Source: DATHTC01 sp963746805 | GTDB lineage: Bacteria > Actinomycetota > Thermoleophilia > Gaiellales > Gaiellaceae | Length of the DNA: 64,000 nucleotides | Assembly: GCA_963746805.1 (NCBI GenBank) | Contig: CAVVCQ010000001.1 | Location: forward strand, 1,116,001-1,180,000 | Direction of reading: 5' to 3' | Shown here: positions 50,015 to 59,061 of the stretch, piece after piece | How the letters are laid out: each line of letters starts with the position of its first letter | Position numbering within the stretch: the first letter of the stretch is position 1 | Program-made: the position numbers and the translations under genes | The notes under the pieces: generated by a model | Seen by the model: only the letters and a program-made list of their open reading frames with translations | What the model was told of the DNA's origin: nothing | Databases searched by the model: none

Positions 50015-51166
50015 CTATCCCGCGGCCAGTCGGCGGAACTCGTCGTCGGTGACGAGCCCGCGCTTCTCCGCGCCGAGGCGCTTCACCTCCGCGAGCACGC
50101 GCCGCTCGTCCTCCTCCGTCAGCGCGAGGCCGAGCTCGGCCGCCTTGATCCGGATCGAGTCGATCCCGCTCTTCTTGCCGAGGACGATGCCGCGCTCCGC
50201 CGCGACGAGCTCGGACGAGTACGGCTCGATCGAGGGCGGGTCGTGGAACTGGCTGGCGACGGCGCCGCTCTCGCGCCGGAAGAGCGTGTCGCCGACGAGG
50301 GGCTTCCACGGGGCGAGGTCGTAGCCGGCCGTCTCGCGCACCCGCCGCGAGACGTCACGCGCCCGGTCGAGGCGGAGGTTCGACTCGACCCCGTACAGCG
50401 CGCGGAGCGCGAGCGCGACCTCGGCGAGGTCGGCGTTGCCGGCGCGCTCGCCCATCCCGTTGACCGTGCCGTGCACCCACGAGGCGCCTGCGCGTACGGC
50501 GGCGACGGCCGACGCGGTGGCGAGCCCGAAGTCGTCGTGGCCGTGGAAGTGGACGGGGACGTCGAGCCGGTCGACGGTGCGCCCGACGCGCTCGGCGACG
50601 GCGTCGGGCGAGGCGATCCCGAGCGTGTCCACCACGGCCACCTCCTTCGCCCCGGCCTCGACCGCCGCCGCGTAGACGTCGTCGCAGAAACCCGGATCGG
50701 CGCGGGTGGAGTCGACGCCGAAGAAGCAGGCGTGGATGCCGTGCCCGTCCGCGAACCGCATCGCGTCGCGGATCCGTCCGAGCATCGTCTCGCGGGAGAC
50801 GTCGATCGCCTCGAGCTTGCGGTCGGAGATCGGCGACTCGATCACGGCCGCGCGGACGCCGAGCTCGACCAGCGCCTCGAGGTCGGCCGGGACGGCTCGG
50901 GCGAAGCCCCACACCTCCGCGCGCAGGCCGGCCGCGGCGATGAGCTCGACCGCGCGCCGGTCGTCCTCCGAGACCCGCGGGAACCCGGCCTCGATCCGGT
51001 CGACGCCGAGCTCGTCGATCGCACGGGCGAGCTCGAGCTTCTGCTCCGGGTCGAGGACGACGCCGACGGTCTGCTCGCCGTCGCGCAGGGTCGTGTCGTA
51101 GAGCCCGACGCGGCCGCCGATGCGGTGGGCGTCGTTGATCGAGCCGGTCCAGATCAGGTCGCTCAC
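50015..51166 (-). CDS. HMGL-like / homocitrate synthase-family enzyme
   Basis: Acyl-CoA-dependent aldol enzyme of the DRE-TIM family (isopropylmalate/homocitrate synthase or HMG-CoA lyase). GLYDTTLRDGEQTVGVVLDP with the Arg-Asp pair, RIEAGFPRVSEDDRRAV, VPVHFHGHDDFGLATASAV with the HxH metal ligands, HGTVNGMGERAGNADLAEV and GIVLGKKSGIDSI. 383 residues; lacks the C-terminal LeuA regulatory domain. In a catabolic operon it could condense or cleave a 2-keto acid; the direction is not known. GTG 51166 overlaps the M24 stop (GTGA). Confidence 0.85.
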   Translation of the reverse strand: MSDLIWTGSINDAHRIGGRVGLYDTTLRDGEQTVGVVLDPEQKLELARAIDELGVDRIEAGFPRVSEDDRRAVELIAAAGLRAEVWGFARAVPADLEALVELGVRAAVIESPISDRKLEAIDVSRETMLGRIRDAMRFADGHGIHACFFGVDSTRADPGFCDDVYAAAVEAGAKEVAVVDTLGIASPDAVAERVGRTVDRLDVPVHFHGHDDFGLATASAVAAVRAGASWVHGTVNGMGERAGNADLAEVALALRALYGVESNLRLDRARDVSRRVRETAGYDLAPWKPLVGDTLFRRESGAVASQFHDPPSIEPYSSELVAAERGIVLGKKSGIDSIRIKAAELGLALTEEDERRVLAEVKRLGAEKRGLVTDDEFRRLAAG

Positions 51167-52342
51167 GAGGCCCGCTCCGGCACGACCACGCCGTCGGGGA
51201 AGCGCGAGAGCTTCTCGGCGCCGTCGGCGGTGATCAGGAAGTTGTCCTCCACCCGCAGGCCGCCGCCCTCGGGCCAGTACATGCCCGGCTCGATCGCGAG
51301 CACCATGCCCTCCTCGATCGTGCCGCCGCCGGCCTGGTGGGCGTACGGCGGCTCGTGCGCGCGGGCGCCGACGCCGTGGGCGATCGGGTGCGTCGGCTGG
51401 CCCGGGTAGCCGGCGGCCGCGATCCCGTCGCGGACGAGCCGGTCGAGCTCCGCGAAGGAAGCGCCGGGCCGGCAGTGGTCGATCGCCGCCGCCGTAGATC
51501 TCGAGCAGCTGCCCGAGCAGGCGCTCGTAGCGCGGGTCGAGCTCGCCGGGGCAGACGTTCTTCGTGTGGTCGCACCAGTAGCCGTCGGCGCAGACCCAGA
51601 TCTCGAACAGCGTCGGCTCGTGCTCCGGCACCGGCCGGTCGCCCGTGGCGGTGAACGTCCGGATCCCGGGGCCCGACCAGACGAGCGAGAAGCCGTGGGC
51701 GAGGTCGACCTTGCCCTCGTAGCCGGTGCCGTTGGCGTGCACCCAGCCGTTCCACATCGCTCCGACCTCCGACTCCTTCATCCCAGGGCGGAGCCGGTCG
51801 CGGCAGTGCTCCATCGCGCCTGCGGCGAGCTCGTTCGCGAGTCGCATGCGCTCGAGCTCCTGCGGCGTCTTGATCGCCCGCGCCCGGTTCAGGAGCGGGG
51901 TCGCGTCGGCCACGTCGGCACCGAACGCGTGGAACCAGTCGCGCGTGAACGTCGTCGGCTCGCCGACCATGCGGTCCGCCGCCTGGGTGCCGAGGGAGAG
52001 CTCGAGGCCGACGCGCTCGGCGCCGTGCCGCGTGAGGGCCGCCTGCGCCGCCTCGATCGTGCGCGCGAGCGGCGGCCGCGGGTCCTCCGGGTGGTAGCCA
52101 CGGATGAAGCCGACGTCGTCCGTCCAGGCCGTCCGCGCGGCGTCTGCCTCCGAGGCCTCGATGGTGATCAGCGTCGGGTCTCCCTCACGCGGGAAGACGA
52201 CCGCGTCGTAGCCCTTCATCCCCCAGAAGTTCGTCAGGTAGAGGACGTTGTCGGGTGCGCGGGCGACGATCGCGTCCAGGTCCACCTCGGCCATGAGCGC
52301 CCGGACGCGGTCGAGCTTGGCGTCGTCGCGCGGCCACGGCAT
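51163..52342 (-). CDS. M24 (creatinase/prolidase-like) hydrolase B (one frame break)
   Basis: Second M24 protein of the island. N-terminal creatinase domain (KLDRVRALMAEVDLDAIVAR, NVLYLTNFWGMKGYDAVV) and M24 domain. Up to LLGQLLEIYGG (near 51495) the frame is continuous; the remainder (IDHCRPGASFAELDRLVRDG, HPIAHGVGARAHEPPYAHQ, IEPGMYWPEGGGLRVEDNFL) lies one frame over, ending at 51163. Length is a multiple of three plus one, so one extra base in GGCGGCGGCG is likely. The His and both Glu ligands are present, but the first Asp ligand region reads FEIWVCADGYWCDHTKN, so metal binding may be altered. ATG 52342 abuts the FAH stop. Confidence 0.82.
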
Positions 52343-53226
52343 CAGGCGTCGCCCCAGGGCCGGATCCGCGGCGGCGGCGGCGTCCCGTGCGCCTCCTCCC
52401 AGCCGACGACGGGATTGCGCAGGACGCCGATCCGCTCGATCTCCGCCTCCATCACGTCGCCCGGCTTCAGGTACAGGCGCCGCCGCTCCTCCTCCGACTT
52501 GAAGCCCGCGACGCCCGCCACCGTGCCCGTGGAGAGGACGTCCCCGGCCGCGAACCCGAGCGCCGAGAAGCGCGAGAGGATCTCCGGGATCGTCACGCTC
52601 ATCCGGCCGGAATGCGACTCCTGCCGCACCTCGCCGTTCACGCGCAGCTCCATCCCCAGATCGTGCGGGTCGGGCACCTCGTCCGGCGTCACGATCCACG
52701 GGCCGAGCGGGCAGAAGGTGTCGATCGCCTTGCAGAAGCTGAAGACGCCGGAGCGCATCTCGCCGCGCTGGATGTCCCGGGCGGTGATGTCGTTGAAGAT
52801 CAGGTAGCCGCCGATGTAGTCCGCCGCCTCCTCCGCGGTGAACCACTTCCCGGCCTTGCGCAGCACGACCGCGAGCTCGAGCTCGTAGTCGAGCTCGTCC
52901 GTGAGGTGCTCCGGGTAGACCACGGGCTCGTCGGGCCCGACGATCGCGTCGACGTTCTGGAAGAAGTTGATCCACGGCGCGATCGCGTGCGACCAGTTGA
53001 CGTTGCGGGACTCCTCCTCGTGCTCGCGGAAGTTGCCGGCGGTGTGGAAGAGCTTCCGCGGGCGGATCGGCGCCTCCAGACGTGCCTCGGCGAGGGGCAC
53101 GCGCTCGCCGGTCTCGTCGGCGCCGCCCCGCTCGAACCACGCGACCGTCGACGGGACGCCGAGCACCGCGATCTCGTCGCCGACGACGTGGCCGACGCGG
53201 CCGCCGTCGAACGTGACGAGCCTCAC
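52342..53226 (-). CDS. fumarylacetoacetate hydrolase (FAH) family protein
   Basis: 294-residue metal-dependent hydrolase, decarboxylase or hydratase of the FAH fold. PRKLFHTAGNFREHEEESRN, LDYELELAVVLRKAGKWF with the Glu ligands, YLIFNDITARDIQRGEM with the Asp ligand, SHSGRMSVTIPEILSRFSAL and LSTGTVAGVAGF. Members cleave C-C bonds of acylpyruvates or hydrate dienoates from aromatic-ring breakdown. It is distinct from the true fumarylacetoacetase at 62386-63483. GTG 53226 overlaps the M20 stop (GTGA). Confidence 0.88.
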   Translation of the reverse strand: MRLVTFDGGRVGHVVGDEIAVLGVPSTVAWFERGGADETGERVPLAEARLEAPIRPRKLFHTAGNFREHEEESRNVNWSHAIAPWINFFQNVDAIVGPDEPVVYPEHLTDELDYELELAVVLRKAGKWFTAEEAADYIGGYLIFNDITARDIQRGEMRSGVFSFCKAIDTFCPLGPWIVTPDEVPDPHDLGMELRVNGEVRQESHSGRMSVTIPEILSRFSALGFAAGDVLSTGTVAGVAGFKSEEERRRLYLKPGDVMEAEIERIGVLRNPVVGWEEAHGTPPPPRIRPWGDA

Positions 53227-54428
53227 GCGCAGACCCTCCGGGCGACGCCCGCGTAGACCTCGGCCGTCCGCACGAGCCCCTCGACCTCGAGGCTCTCCCC
53301 CATGCCCGGCTCCATCAGCCCGGTCGAAGCGCCGTAGTTGACCGTCGGGATGCCGTAGGCCGTGAGCGCCGACGCGTCGGAGAACCAGCGCGGCACGTCG
53401 CGGCCGGGAGCCTCGCCGAAGACTTCCTCGTGCGCCGCGTCGATCGCGCCCACGAGCTCGTGCCCCTCGTCGATCTCGGCTCCCGGCGCGGTCACGTAGA
53501 CCTCGGCGTCGACGTCCCAGTCCGGATGCGCGAGCTGCAGCTCCCGCGCGAGCTCGAGCACGGCGCGCCGCGCCTCGGCCATCGGCTTGGTCGGCGGCAC
53601 GCGGAGGTCGAGGAAGACGCTCGTCCGCTGCGGTGTGCGGGAGAGGCGCCACTCGAAGCCGCCGCGAATCGCGCCCACGGACGCGATCGCCGGGACGCCG
53701 CGGTACGCGTTCGCGCCGTCGCGTGCCCAGGACTCGCACCACTCGCGAATCGGCCCGAGCAGCTCGCCCATGCGCAGCACGGAGTTGGCGCGGCCCTCGC
53801 TGAAGGCGGTGTGCACGAAGTCCCCGCCGACGCCGATGCGGGCCCACAACGAGCCGAAGTGGCCGAGCACGACCTTGCCCTCCGTCGGCTCGCCGAGCAG
53901 GCACATGTCCGCGACGCCGCCGTGCGTGACCAGGTGGCGCGTGCCGGCCGCATAGCCGCGGTACTGCGCGCCCTGCGCGTCGCCGTACTGCGTCTTCTCG
54001 ATCTCGCCGCAGACGGCCGCGACGACGACGTCGCCGCGCAGCTGCTCGTCGCGCAGCGCCGCGAGCGCGGCGAGGTAGCACGCGAGCGCGCCCTTCATGT
54101 TCGAGATGCCGAGCCCCCAGATGCGGCCGTCGCGCTCGACGCCGACCGGCTGGAAGCCCTCGACGCCCTGCGACCACGGCTCGCGGCCCGAGTACGACGT
54201 GTCCATGTGCCCGTTCAGCATCAGCGTCTTGCCGCCGCCCGTCCCCGCACGCGTCGCGAGGACGTTGGCGCGGCCCTCCTCGACCTGCTGCAGCTGCACC
54301 GAGCAGCCGAGCGTGCGCAGCTCGCCTGCGATCCAGTCCGCCATCGCCTGCTCCTCACCGGTGAAGCTCGGGATCGAGACGGCGTCCGTCGCCCAGCCCA
54401 CCAGCCGGCGCTCGTCGATGCCGCTCAC
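53223..54428 (-). CDS. M20 family metallo-amidohydrolase (ArgE/DapE-like)
   Basis: Two-domain zinc amidohydrolase, 401 residues. Metal ligands: LMLNGHMDTSYSG (His, Asp), AAVCGEIEKTQYG (catalytic Glu-Glu region), LGEPTEGKVVLGHFG and the C-terminal PTVNYGASTGLMEPGMGESL, where the usual final His is replaced near MGESLEVE. Dimerisation domain in the middle (GVGGDFVHTAFSEGRAN). Likely hydrolyses an N-acyl or carbamoyl intermediate. The GTG overlaps the LLM stop (GTGA). Confidence 0.87.
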   Translation of the reverse strand: MSGIDERRLVGWATDAVSIPSFTGEEQAMADWIAGELRTLGCSVQLQQVEEGRANVLATRAGTGGGKTLMLNGHMDTSYSGREPWSQGVEGFQPVGVERDGRIWGLGISNMKGALACYLAALAALRDEQLRGDVVVAAVCGEIEKTQYGDAQGAQYRGYAAGTRHLVTHGGVADMCLLGEPTEGKVVLGHFGSLWARIGVGGDFVHTAFSEGRANSVLRMGELLGPIREWCESWARDGANAYRGVPAIASVGAIRGGFEWRLSRTPQRTSVFLDLRVPPTKPMAEARRAVLELARELQLAHPDWDVDAEVYVTAPGAEIDEGHELVGAIDAAHEEVFGEAPGRDVPRWFSDASALTAYGIPTVNYGASTGLMEPGMGESLEVEGLVRTAEVYAGVARRVCA

Positions 54429-55474
54429 GAGCGGAAGTGGGGCAGCACGCGCTCGCCGAAGAGGCGGATCTGCTCGTGGCGGTTCGCGCCCCAGAGCTCG
54501 AGCATCACGTGCGTGCAGCCCGCGTCGCGGTACTCCTCGATCGCGGCGACGCAGTCCTCGGGCGTGCCTGCGATCGGCTTCGCGCGGTCGAGCAGCGAGT
54601 CCGTCACCTGCTCCTTCGCCGCGAGCCGCCCGCCCCGCTCCATCGCCTCCGCCACCGGTTGCAGCTCCTCCATCTCGATCTCGGCGAGCTCGAGCAGCGT
54701 GTCGGCGGAGCCGCGGATGTTCTGGAACTTGTTCGCCAGGTACATGCCGGCGATCTCGCGCGCCCCGTCGCGGCCCGCGTCGCGATCCTCGCCGATCGAC
54801 GCGACGACGGTGCAGCCGACGTCGATCGTGTCCTGGTCGCGCCCGGCCGCCGCGACGTTCTCACGGACGTGCCGGACGAACGCGGGCGTCGTGATCGAGG
54901 GCGTGAGCAGCCCGTCCGCGAGCTCGGCGGCGAGCGCCTGCATCTTCGGGGCGGTCGCGGCGACGTACACCGGCGGCGCGCCGTTCGGCGACTCGGCCTC
55001 CGGCGCGAGCGGCGGCACGTCGGCGCTCCAGGTGTCGCCCTCGTACGCGAACGCCTCCCCGCCGAGGACGCCGCGGACGATCGTGACCGCGTCGCGCATC
55101 GGCCCCAGTGTCTTGTTGGTCTGCATCCGGGCGTTGTTGAGGAAGATCTTCGACGTCCCGAAGCCGAGCAGGAAGCGGCCCGGCCCCGCCGCCTCCTGGA
55201 CGACGCGCGCGTCCATCGCGACCTGGACGGGATGCCGCGTGAACGGCGAGATGATCCCCCAGCCGATCGTCAGCCGCTCGGTCTCGCGCGCCATCAGCGC
55301 CGACACGACGGTGGACGAGCGCGCCTCCATCCCGTGCTTGCGCCACCACGGGTACGCCTCCGCCAGCCACACCGTGTCGAGTCCGGCCTGGTCCATGACG
55401 CGGGCCGACTCGAGCATCTCGTCGAGCGGCTCCATCGTGAGCTGCATGACCCCGATGCGGAAGGGAATGCTCAG
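54425..55474 (-). CDS. LLM class flavin-dependent oxidoreductase; probable CTG start
   Basis: Luciferase-like (F420 or FMN) oxidoreductase of about 349 residues. FRIGVMQLTMEPLDEMLESA at the N-terminus, DTVWLAEAYPWWRKHG, IGWGIISPFTRHPVQVAMDA, FLLGFGTSKIFLNNA, PVYVAATAPKMQALAAELAD. Related enzymes include methylene-H4MPT reductases, alkanal monooxygenases and ring-opening RutA. The conserved N-terminus starts at a CTG (55474) overlapping the CoxG stop as CTGA, exactly like the GTGA and ATGA junctions of this operon. The first ATG (55447) would remove strand 1. Confidence 0.83.
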   Translation of the reverse strand: MSIPFRIGVMQLTMEPLDEMLESARVMDQAGLDTVWLAEAYPWWRKHGMEARSSTVVSALMARETERLTIGWGIISPFTRHPVQVAMDARVVQEAAGPGRFLLGFGTSKIFLNNARMQTNKTLGPMRDAVTIVRGVLGGEAFAYEGDTWSADVPPLAPEAESPNGAPPVYVAATAPKMQALAAELADGLLTPSITTPAFVRHVRENVAAAGRDQDTIDVGCTVVASIGEDRDAGRDGAREIAGMYLANKFQNIRGSADTLLELAEIEMEELQPVAEAMERGGRLAAKEQVTDSLLDRAKPIAGTPEDCVAAIEEYRDAGCTHVMLELWGANRHEQIRLFGERVLPHFRS

Positions 55475-56098
55475 CGGGAGTCTTCGGTCGAGGTGGTCGG
55501 ACCCTCGGGATCCTCGGAGTAGGGCTCGGGGGACAACGGGCTGATGCCTTCGCCGGCGCCGCTCGTGCCTTCGGCCGGCTCGGCCCCGGGCGCGGCCGGT
55601 GCGGCCTCGACGGGCTCGTCGGCGGGCGGCGTCGCTCGCCCCGTCGCCGGCGCCGGCGGCGGCCTCGACCTGCTTCTCGAGCGCGTTGAGGACGGCGCCG
55701 ACCTGCTGGTTCACGATCGGCTGGAGCACGCGCTGGCCCATCGCGCCGACAGGGCCTGCGATCGACACGTCCGCCTCCCACTTCATCGTCGTGCCGCCGC
55801 CGTCGGACTCGGCGAGGTTGAACGCGGTCTGCATCGACAGCATCGCGCCGACGCCGGTGCCCTTCGCGTCGAGCTTCGCGTACTCGGGCGCGCGCTCCTC
55901 GACCTTGTCGAACTTCATGCTCATGCGGAGCCCGCCGAGCCCGAGCGGGATCTTCACATTGGCGGACCAGTGCCGGTCGTCCTGGACGTCGAAGCTCTCC
56001 ACGCCGGGCATGAGCTCGGCCATCTGCGCAGGGTCGTTGAGCACGTCCCACACGGTCTCGCGCGAGGCGGAGAACGAGCGCTCGCCTTCGACTCTCAT
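55471..56098 (-). CDS. CoxG-like SRPBCC protein (one frame break)
   Basis: Carbon-monoxide-dehydrogenase accessory-type protein. Core: VEGERSFSASRETVWDVLND, MAELMPGVESFDVQDDRHWS, MKWEADVSIAGPVGAMGQRV and VNQQVGAVLNALEKQVEAA. After GAGDGASDAA (near 55635) the acidic Pro/Glu tail continues one frame over (DEPVEAAPAAPGAEPAEG to STEDSR) and stops at 55471. Length is a multiple of three plus one; an extra C in GCCGCCCGCC is likely. CoxG proteins may anchor or recruit Mo hydroxylases to membranes. ATG 56098 overlaps the large-subunit stop. Confidence 0.8.
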
Positions 56099-58554
56099 CT
56101 CGACTCCACCTCCACGTAGGCGCGCGACTCCTCGGGCCGCTGCAGCAGGTCCCAGACCCGGTGATAGGGGTTGTGCGAGTCGCGGACGATCGGCTTCCCG
56201 CGCTCGCGCAGCGCGTCCTGGATCGCGGCGCAGATGGCGTGGATGCCGGCGCCACCGCCCTCGCCCATCCCCTTCGTGCCGAGCGGCGTGAACGGCGACG
56301 GCGACTCGACGAAGCCGTTCTTCAGGGGCGGCATGTCCAGCGCGTGCGGCACGTGGTAGTCGTAGAAGTTCGGCGTGAGCAGGTTGCCCTCGTCGTCGTA
56401 GGTGAACGTCTCCCACATCGCCGCGCCGATCGAGTGCGCCGTCGCGCCGTGCACCTGGCCGTCCACGATCCGCGGGTTGATCCGCCGCCCGCAGTCGTCC
56501 ACGGCCGCGTAGTCGACGAGCTCGTACCACCCCGTCTCGGGGTCGATCTCGACGATGACCGCGTGCACCTGCGACGCGTACGTGAGCGTGAGGTTGCCGA
56601 ACTTCCGCTCGACGTCCGGCACCTGGAAGTTCGGCCGGTAGACGTAGCGGCAGTTGAGCGTGACGCCGAGGTCCTCGGGGAGGCCCGCGTTGTTGGCGTT
56701 GATGATCGCGCCGAGCGCCATGAACGGCAGCGCCACCTCCGGGTTCTCCCGCAGGCGCGCGAAGCCCTCGGCGAGCTCGATGTCGTCCGGCGTCGCGCCG
56801 AGCACGACGGCCGCCAGCTTCCTCATCTCCCCGGCGAGCAAGTCCGACGCGCCCTTCACGGCGCCGAGCCCCGTGACCGCGAACTGCGAGGCGTACGTGC
56901 CGGAGAAGCCGGCGTGCGAGTTCCAGTACGAGTCGTGCCCCGCGCGGACGGTGACGTCGTCGGGCGTGCAGCCGATGATGTCCGCGATCACCTGCGCCGC
57001 GGTCGTCTCGTGTCCCTGCCCCTGCGGGGCCGTCCCGAGCGTGCAGACGACCTCGCCGAAGATGTCGAGCTTGACCGAGGCGACCTCGTTGTTGCCCGAG
57101 AACTGGAGCTCCGGGTTGATGAGCCGTGACTGGCCGAAGTTGTTCGTGCCGGAGTCGAGCGTCGAGCCGATGCCGAAGCCCAGCAGCTTCCCGCGCGAGG
57201 CGGCATCGGCGCGCCGGGCCGCGAGGTCGCGGTAGCCGATGAGATCGAGCGCGATGTCGAGGCTCTTCGCGTAGTCGCCGGAGTCGTAGACGCAGCCGTT
57301 CGGCGTCTCGTAGGGCATCTCCTCGGTCTTGATGTAGTTCCGCTTGCGCATCTCGACCGGGTCGAGCCCGAGCTCGTTCGCGACGATGTCGATGATCCGC
57401 TCGGTGAACCACAGGTGCTGCATCCGCGAGTAGCCGCGGTTCGGCGACACCGGCGCCTTGTTCGTCATCACCTGCGTGTAGTCGAGGCGGATGTGGCGCC
57501 ACCGGTAGCACCCGGGCGTGACCTGCGACCAGATCACGCCGCCCAGCGGCTCGTACCGGAGGAACGCGCCCGCGTCGTCGAGCGCCCTGGCGCGGAACCC
57601 GAGCAGCGTGCCGTCGGCCTTGACGGCGACCTCGACGTCCTGGAACCAGCGCTCGTTCCCGTGCGACATGTTCTGGTGGAAGTCCGTCCGCCACTCGGTC
57701 CAGTTGACCGGGCGGCCGAGCTTCCGCGCGAGGAGGCAGCACGCGACGAGGTGCGGGTGCGAGGTGATCTTGTTGCCGAACCCGCCGCCGATGTCCTGCG
57801 AGACGAAGCGGAGCTTGTCCAGCCCCACCCGCATCGCAGGGCCCATCATGATGATCGCGAAGCCCGGGAACTGGTTGTTCGACTGGATCGTCCATTGCCC
57901 GGTGCCGCGGTTGTACTCGACCACCGCGCCGTCGAGCTCGAGCGGCGTGGAGTTGAAGCGGTCGAAGTGGAGCTCGCCGATCCGCACCACGTGGTCCGCG
58001 TCCGCGAGCGCGCCCTCGATGTCGCCCCAGTCGTAGACGCCGTGCCACGCCAGGTTGCCGCCGGCCTCGTCGTGGAGCACGGGAACGTCGTCCTCCTGCG
58101 CCCGGCGCGCGTCCGTGACCGCCGGCAGCGGCTCGTACTCGATCTCGACGAGCTCGCCGGCGTCGCGCGCGAGCTCGCGCGTCTCGGCCACGACCGCGAC
58201 CACGGGCTCGCCGACGAAGCGCGCCCTCCCGACGGCGAGGGCGTAGTCCTTCACGTTCGAGCCGGGCGGCGAGGAGATCTGGAAGAACGGGTCGGTGAGG
58301 ATCGCCACCTCGTCGCCGGTGAGCGTCCCGTACACGCCCGGAGCCTCGAGCGCCTTCGAGACGTCGATCGAGCGGATCTTCGCGTGCGCGTACGGCGAGC
58401 GCACGAACCAGACGTAGCCCATCCCGTGGCGCTTCACGTCGTCGACGAACACGCCCTGACCCTGGACGAGCCGCCGGTCCTCCTTGCGCGGCGTCGAGAC
58501 GCCCATGAACCCCTTCTGCGGGGCCTGGACGTCCTCACGGACGGTGCTGCTCAC
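56095..58554 (-). CDS. molybdenum hydroxylase large subunit (CoxL/XdhB-like)
   Basis: Mo-MCD-binding catalytic subunit of the xanthine dehydrogenase family, 819 residues. STPRKEDRRLVQGQGVFVDD start, SQDIGGGFGNKITSHPHLVA, GTAPQGQGHETTAAQVIAD, and LGTKGMGEGGGAGIHAICAA with the Mo-facing Glu. The active-site loop reads APVSPNRGYSRMQHLW, neither the CSFR loop of CO dehydrogenase nor the usual YRGAGRPE loop, so the substrate is probably not CO and is unknown. GTG 58554 overlaps the small-subunit stop (GTGA). Confidence 0.9.
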   Translation of the reverse strand: MSSTVREDVQAPQKGFMGVSTPRKEDRRLVQGQGVFVDDVKRHGMGYVWFVRSPYAHAKIRSIDVSKALEAPGVYGTLTGDEVAILTDPFFQISSPPGSNVKDYALAVGRARFVGEPVVAVVAETRELARDAGELVEIEYEPLPAVTDARRAQEDDVPVLHDEAGGNLAWHGVYDWGDIEGALADADHVVRIGELHFDRFNSTPLELDGAVVEYNRGTGQWTIQSNNQFPGFAIIMMGPAMRVGLDKLRFVSQDIGGGFGNKITSHPHLVACCLLARKLGRPVNWTEWRTDFHQNMSHGNERWFQDVEVAVKADGTLLGFRARALDDAGAFLRYEPLGGVIWSQVTPGCYRWRHIRLDYTQVMTNKAPVSPNRGYSRMQHLWFTERIIDIVANELGLDPVEMRKRNYIKTEEMPYETPNGCVYDSGDYAKSLDIALDLIGYRDLAARRADAASRGKLLGFGIGSTLDSGTNNFGQSRLINPELQFSGNNEVASVKLDIFGEVVCTLGTAPQGQGHETTAAQVIADIIGCTPDDVTVRAGHDSYWNSHAGFSGTYASQFAVTGLGAVKGASDLLAGEMRKLAAVVLGATPDDIELAEGFARLRENPEVALPFMALGAIINANNAGLPEDLGVTLNCRYVYRPNFQVPDVERKFGNLTLTYASQVHAVIVEIDPETGWYELVDYAAVDDCGRRINPRIVDGQVHGATAHSIGAAMWETFTYDDEGNLLTPNFYDYHVPHALDMPPLKNGFVESPSPFTPLGTKGMGEGGGAGIHAICAAIQDALRERGKPIVRDSHNPYHRVWDLLQRPEESRAYVEVESR

Positions 58555-59048
58555 GCCTCCACCTCCGCTTCGGTCTTGCCCTGCGACGCGGCCACGACCG
58601 CCTCGACGATGTTCCAGTAGCCGGTGCAGCGGCAGATGTTGCCCTGCAGCGCCTTCGCCACTTCGCCCTCGGTCGGCTCCGGGTTCGCGCGTAGGAGCGC
58701 CGTCGCGCTCATCAGCATCCCCGGCGTGCAGTAGCCGCACTGGAGCGCGTGCCGCGCGCTGAACGCCTGCTGCAGCGTCGACAGCTCGTCGCCCTCGGCG
58801 AGGCCCTCGACGGTCTCGATCGAGGAGCCGTCGGCCTGCACGGCGAGCATCATGCAGCTCTTCACGAGCTGCCCGTCCACGATCACCGAGCACGCCCCGC
58901 AGTTGCCGGTGTCGCAGCCGATGTGCGTGCCGGTCAGGTCGAGGTCGTCGCGGAGCAGGTGGACGAGCAGGCGCCGGGCCTCGACCTCGGCCTCGTAGCG
59001 CGCGCCGTTCACCTCCACGCTGACTCTGGCGCTGCTGACGGGATCCAT
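58551..59048 (-). CDS. molybdenum hydroxylase [2Fe-2S] subunit (CoxS-like)
   Basis: 165-residue electron-transfer subunit. Plant-type ferredoxin cluster in HIGCDTGNCGACSVIVDG with a fourth Cys in LVKSCMML, and the second [2Fe-2S] domain in LQCGYCTPGMLMSATALL and NICRCTGYWNIVEAV. All eight cysteines are present. It passes electrons from the Mo centre to the FAD subunit. 13 bases separate it from the FAD subunit gene, and GTGA overlap links it to the large subunit. Confidence 0.95.
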   Translation of the reverse strand: MDPVSSARVSVEVNGARYEAEVEARRLLVHLLRDDLDLTGTHIGCDTGNCGACSVIVDGQLVKSCMMLAVQADGSSIETVEGLAEGDELSTLQQAFSARHALQCGYCTPGMLMSATALLRANPEPTEGEVAKALQGNICRCTGYWNIVEAVVAASQGKTEAEVEA

Positions 59049-59061
59049 CGTCGCGGCTCCT

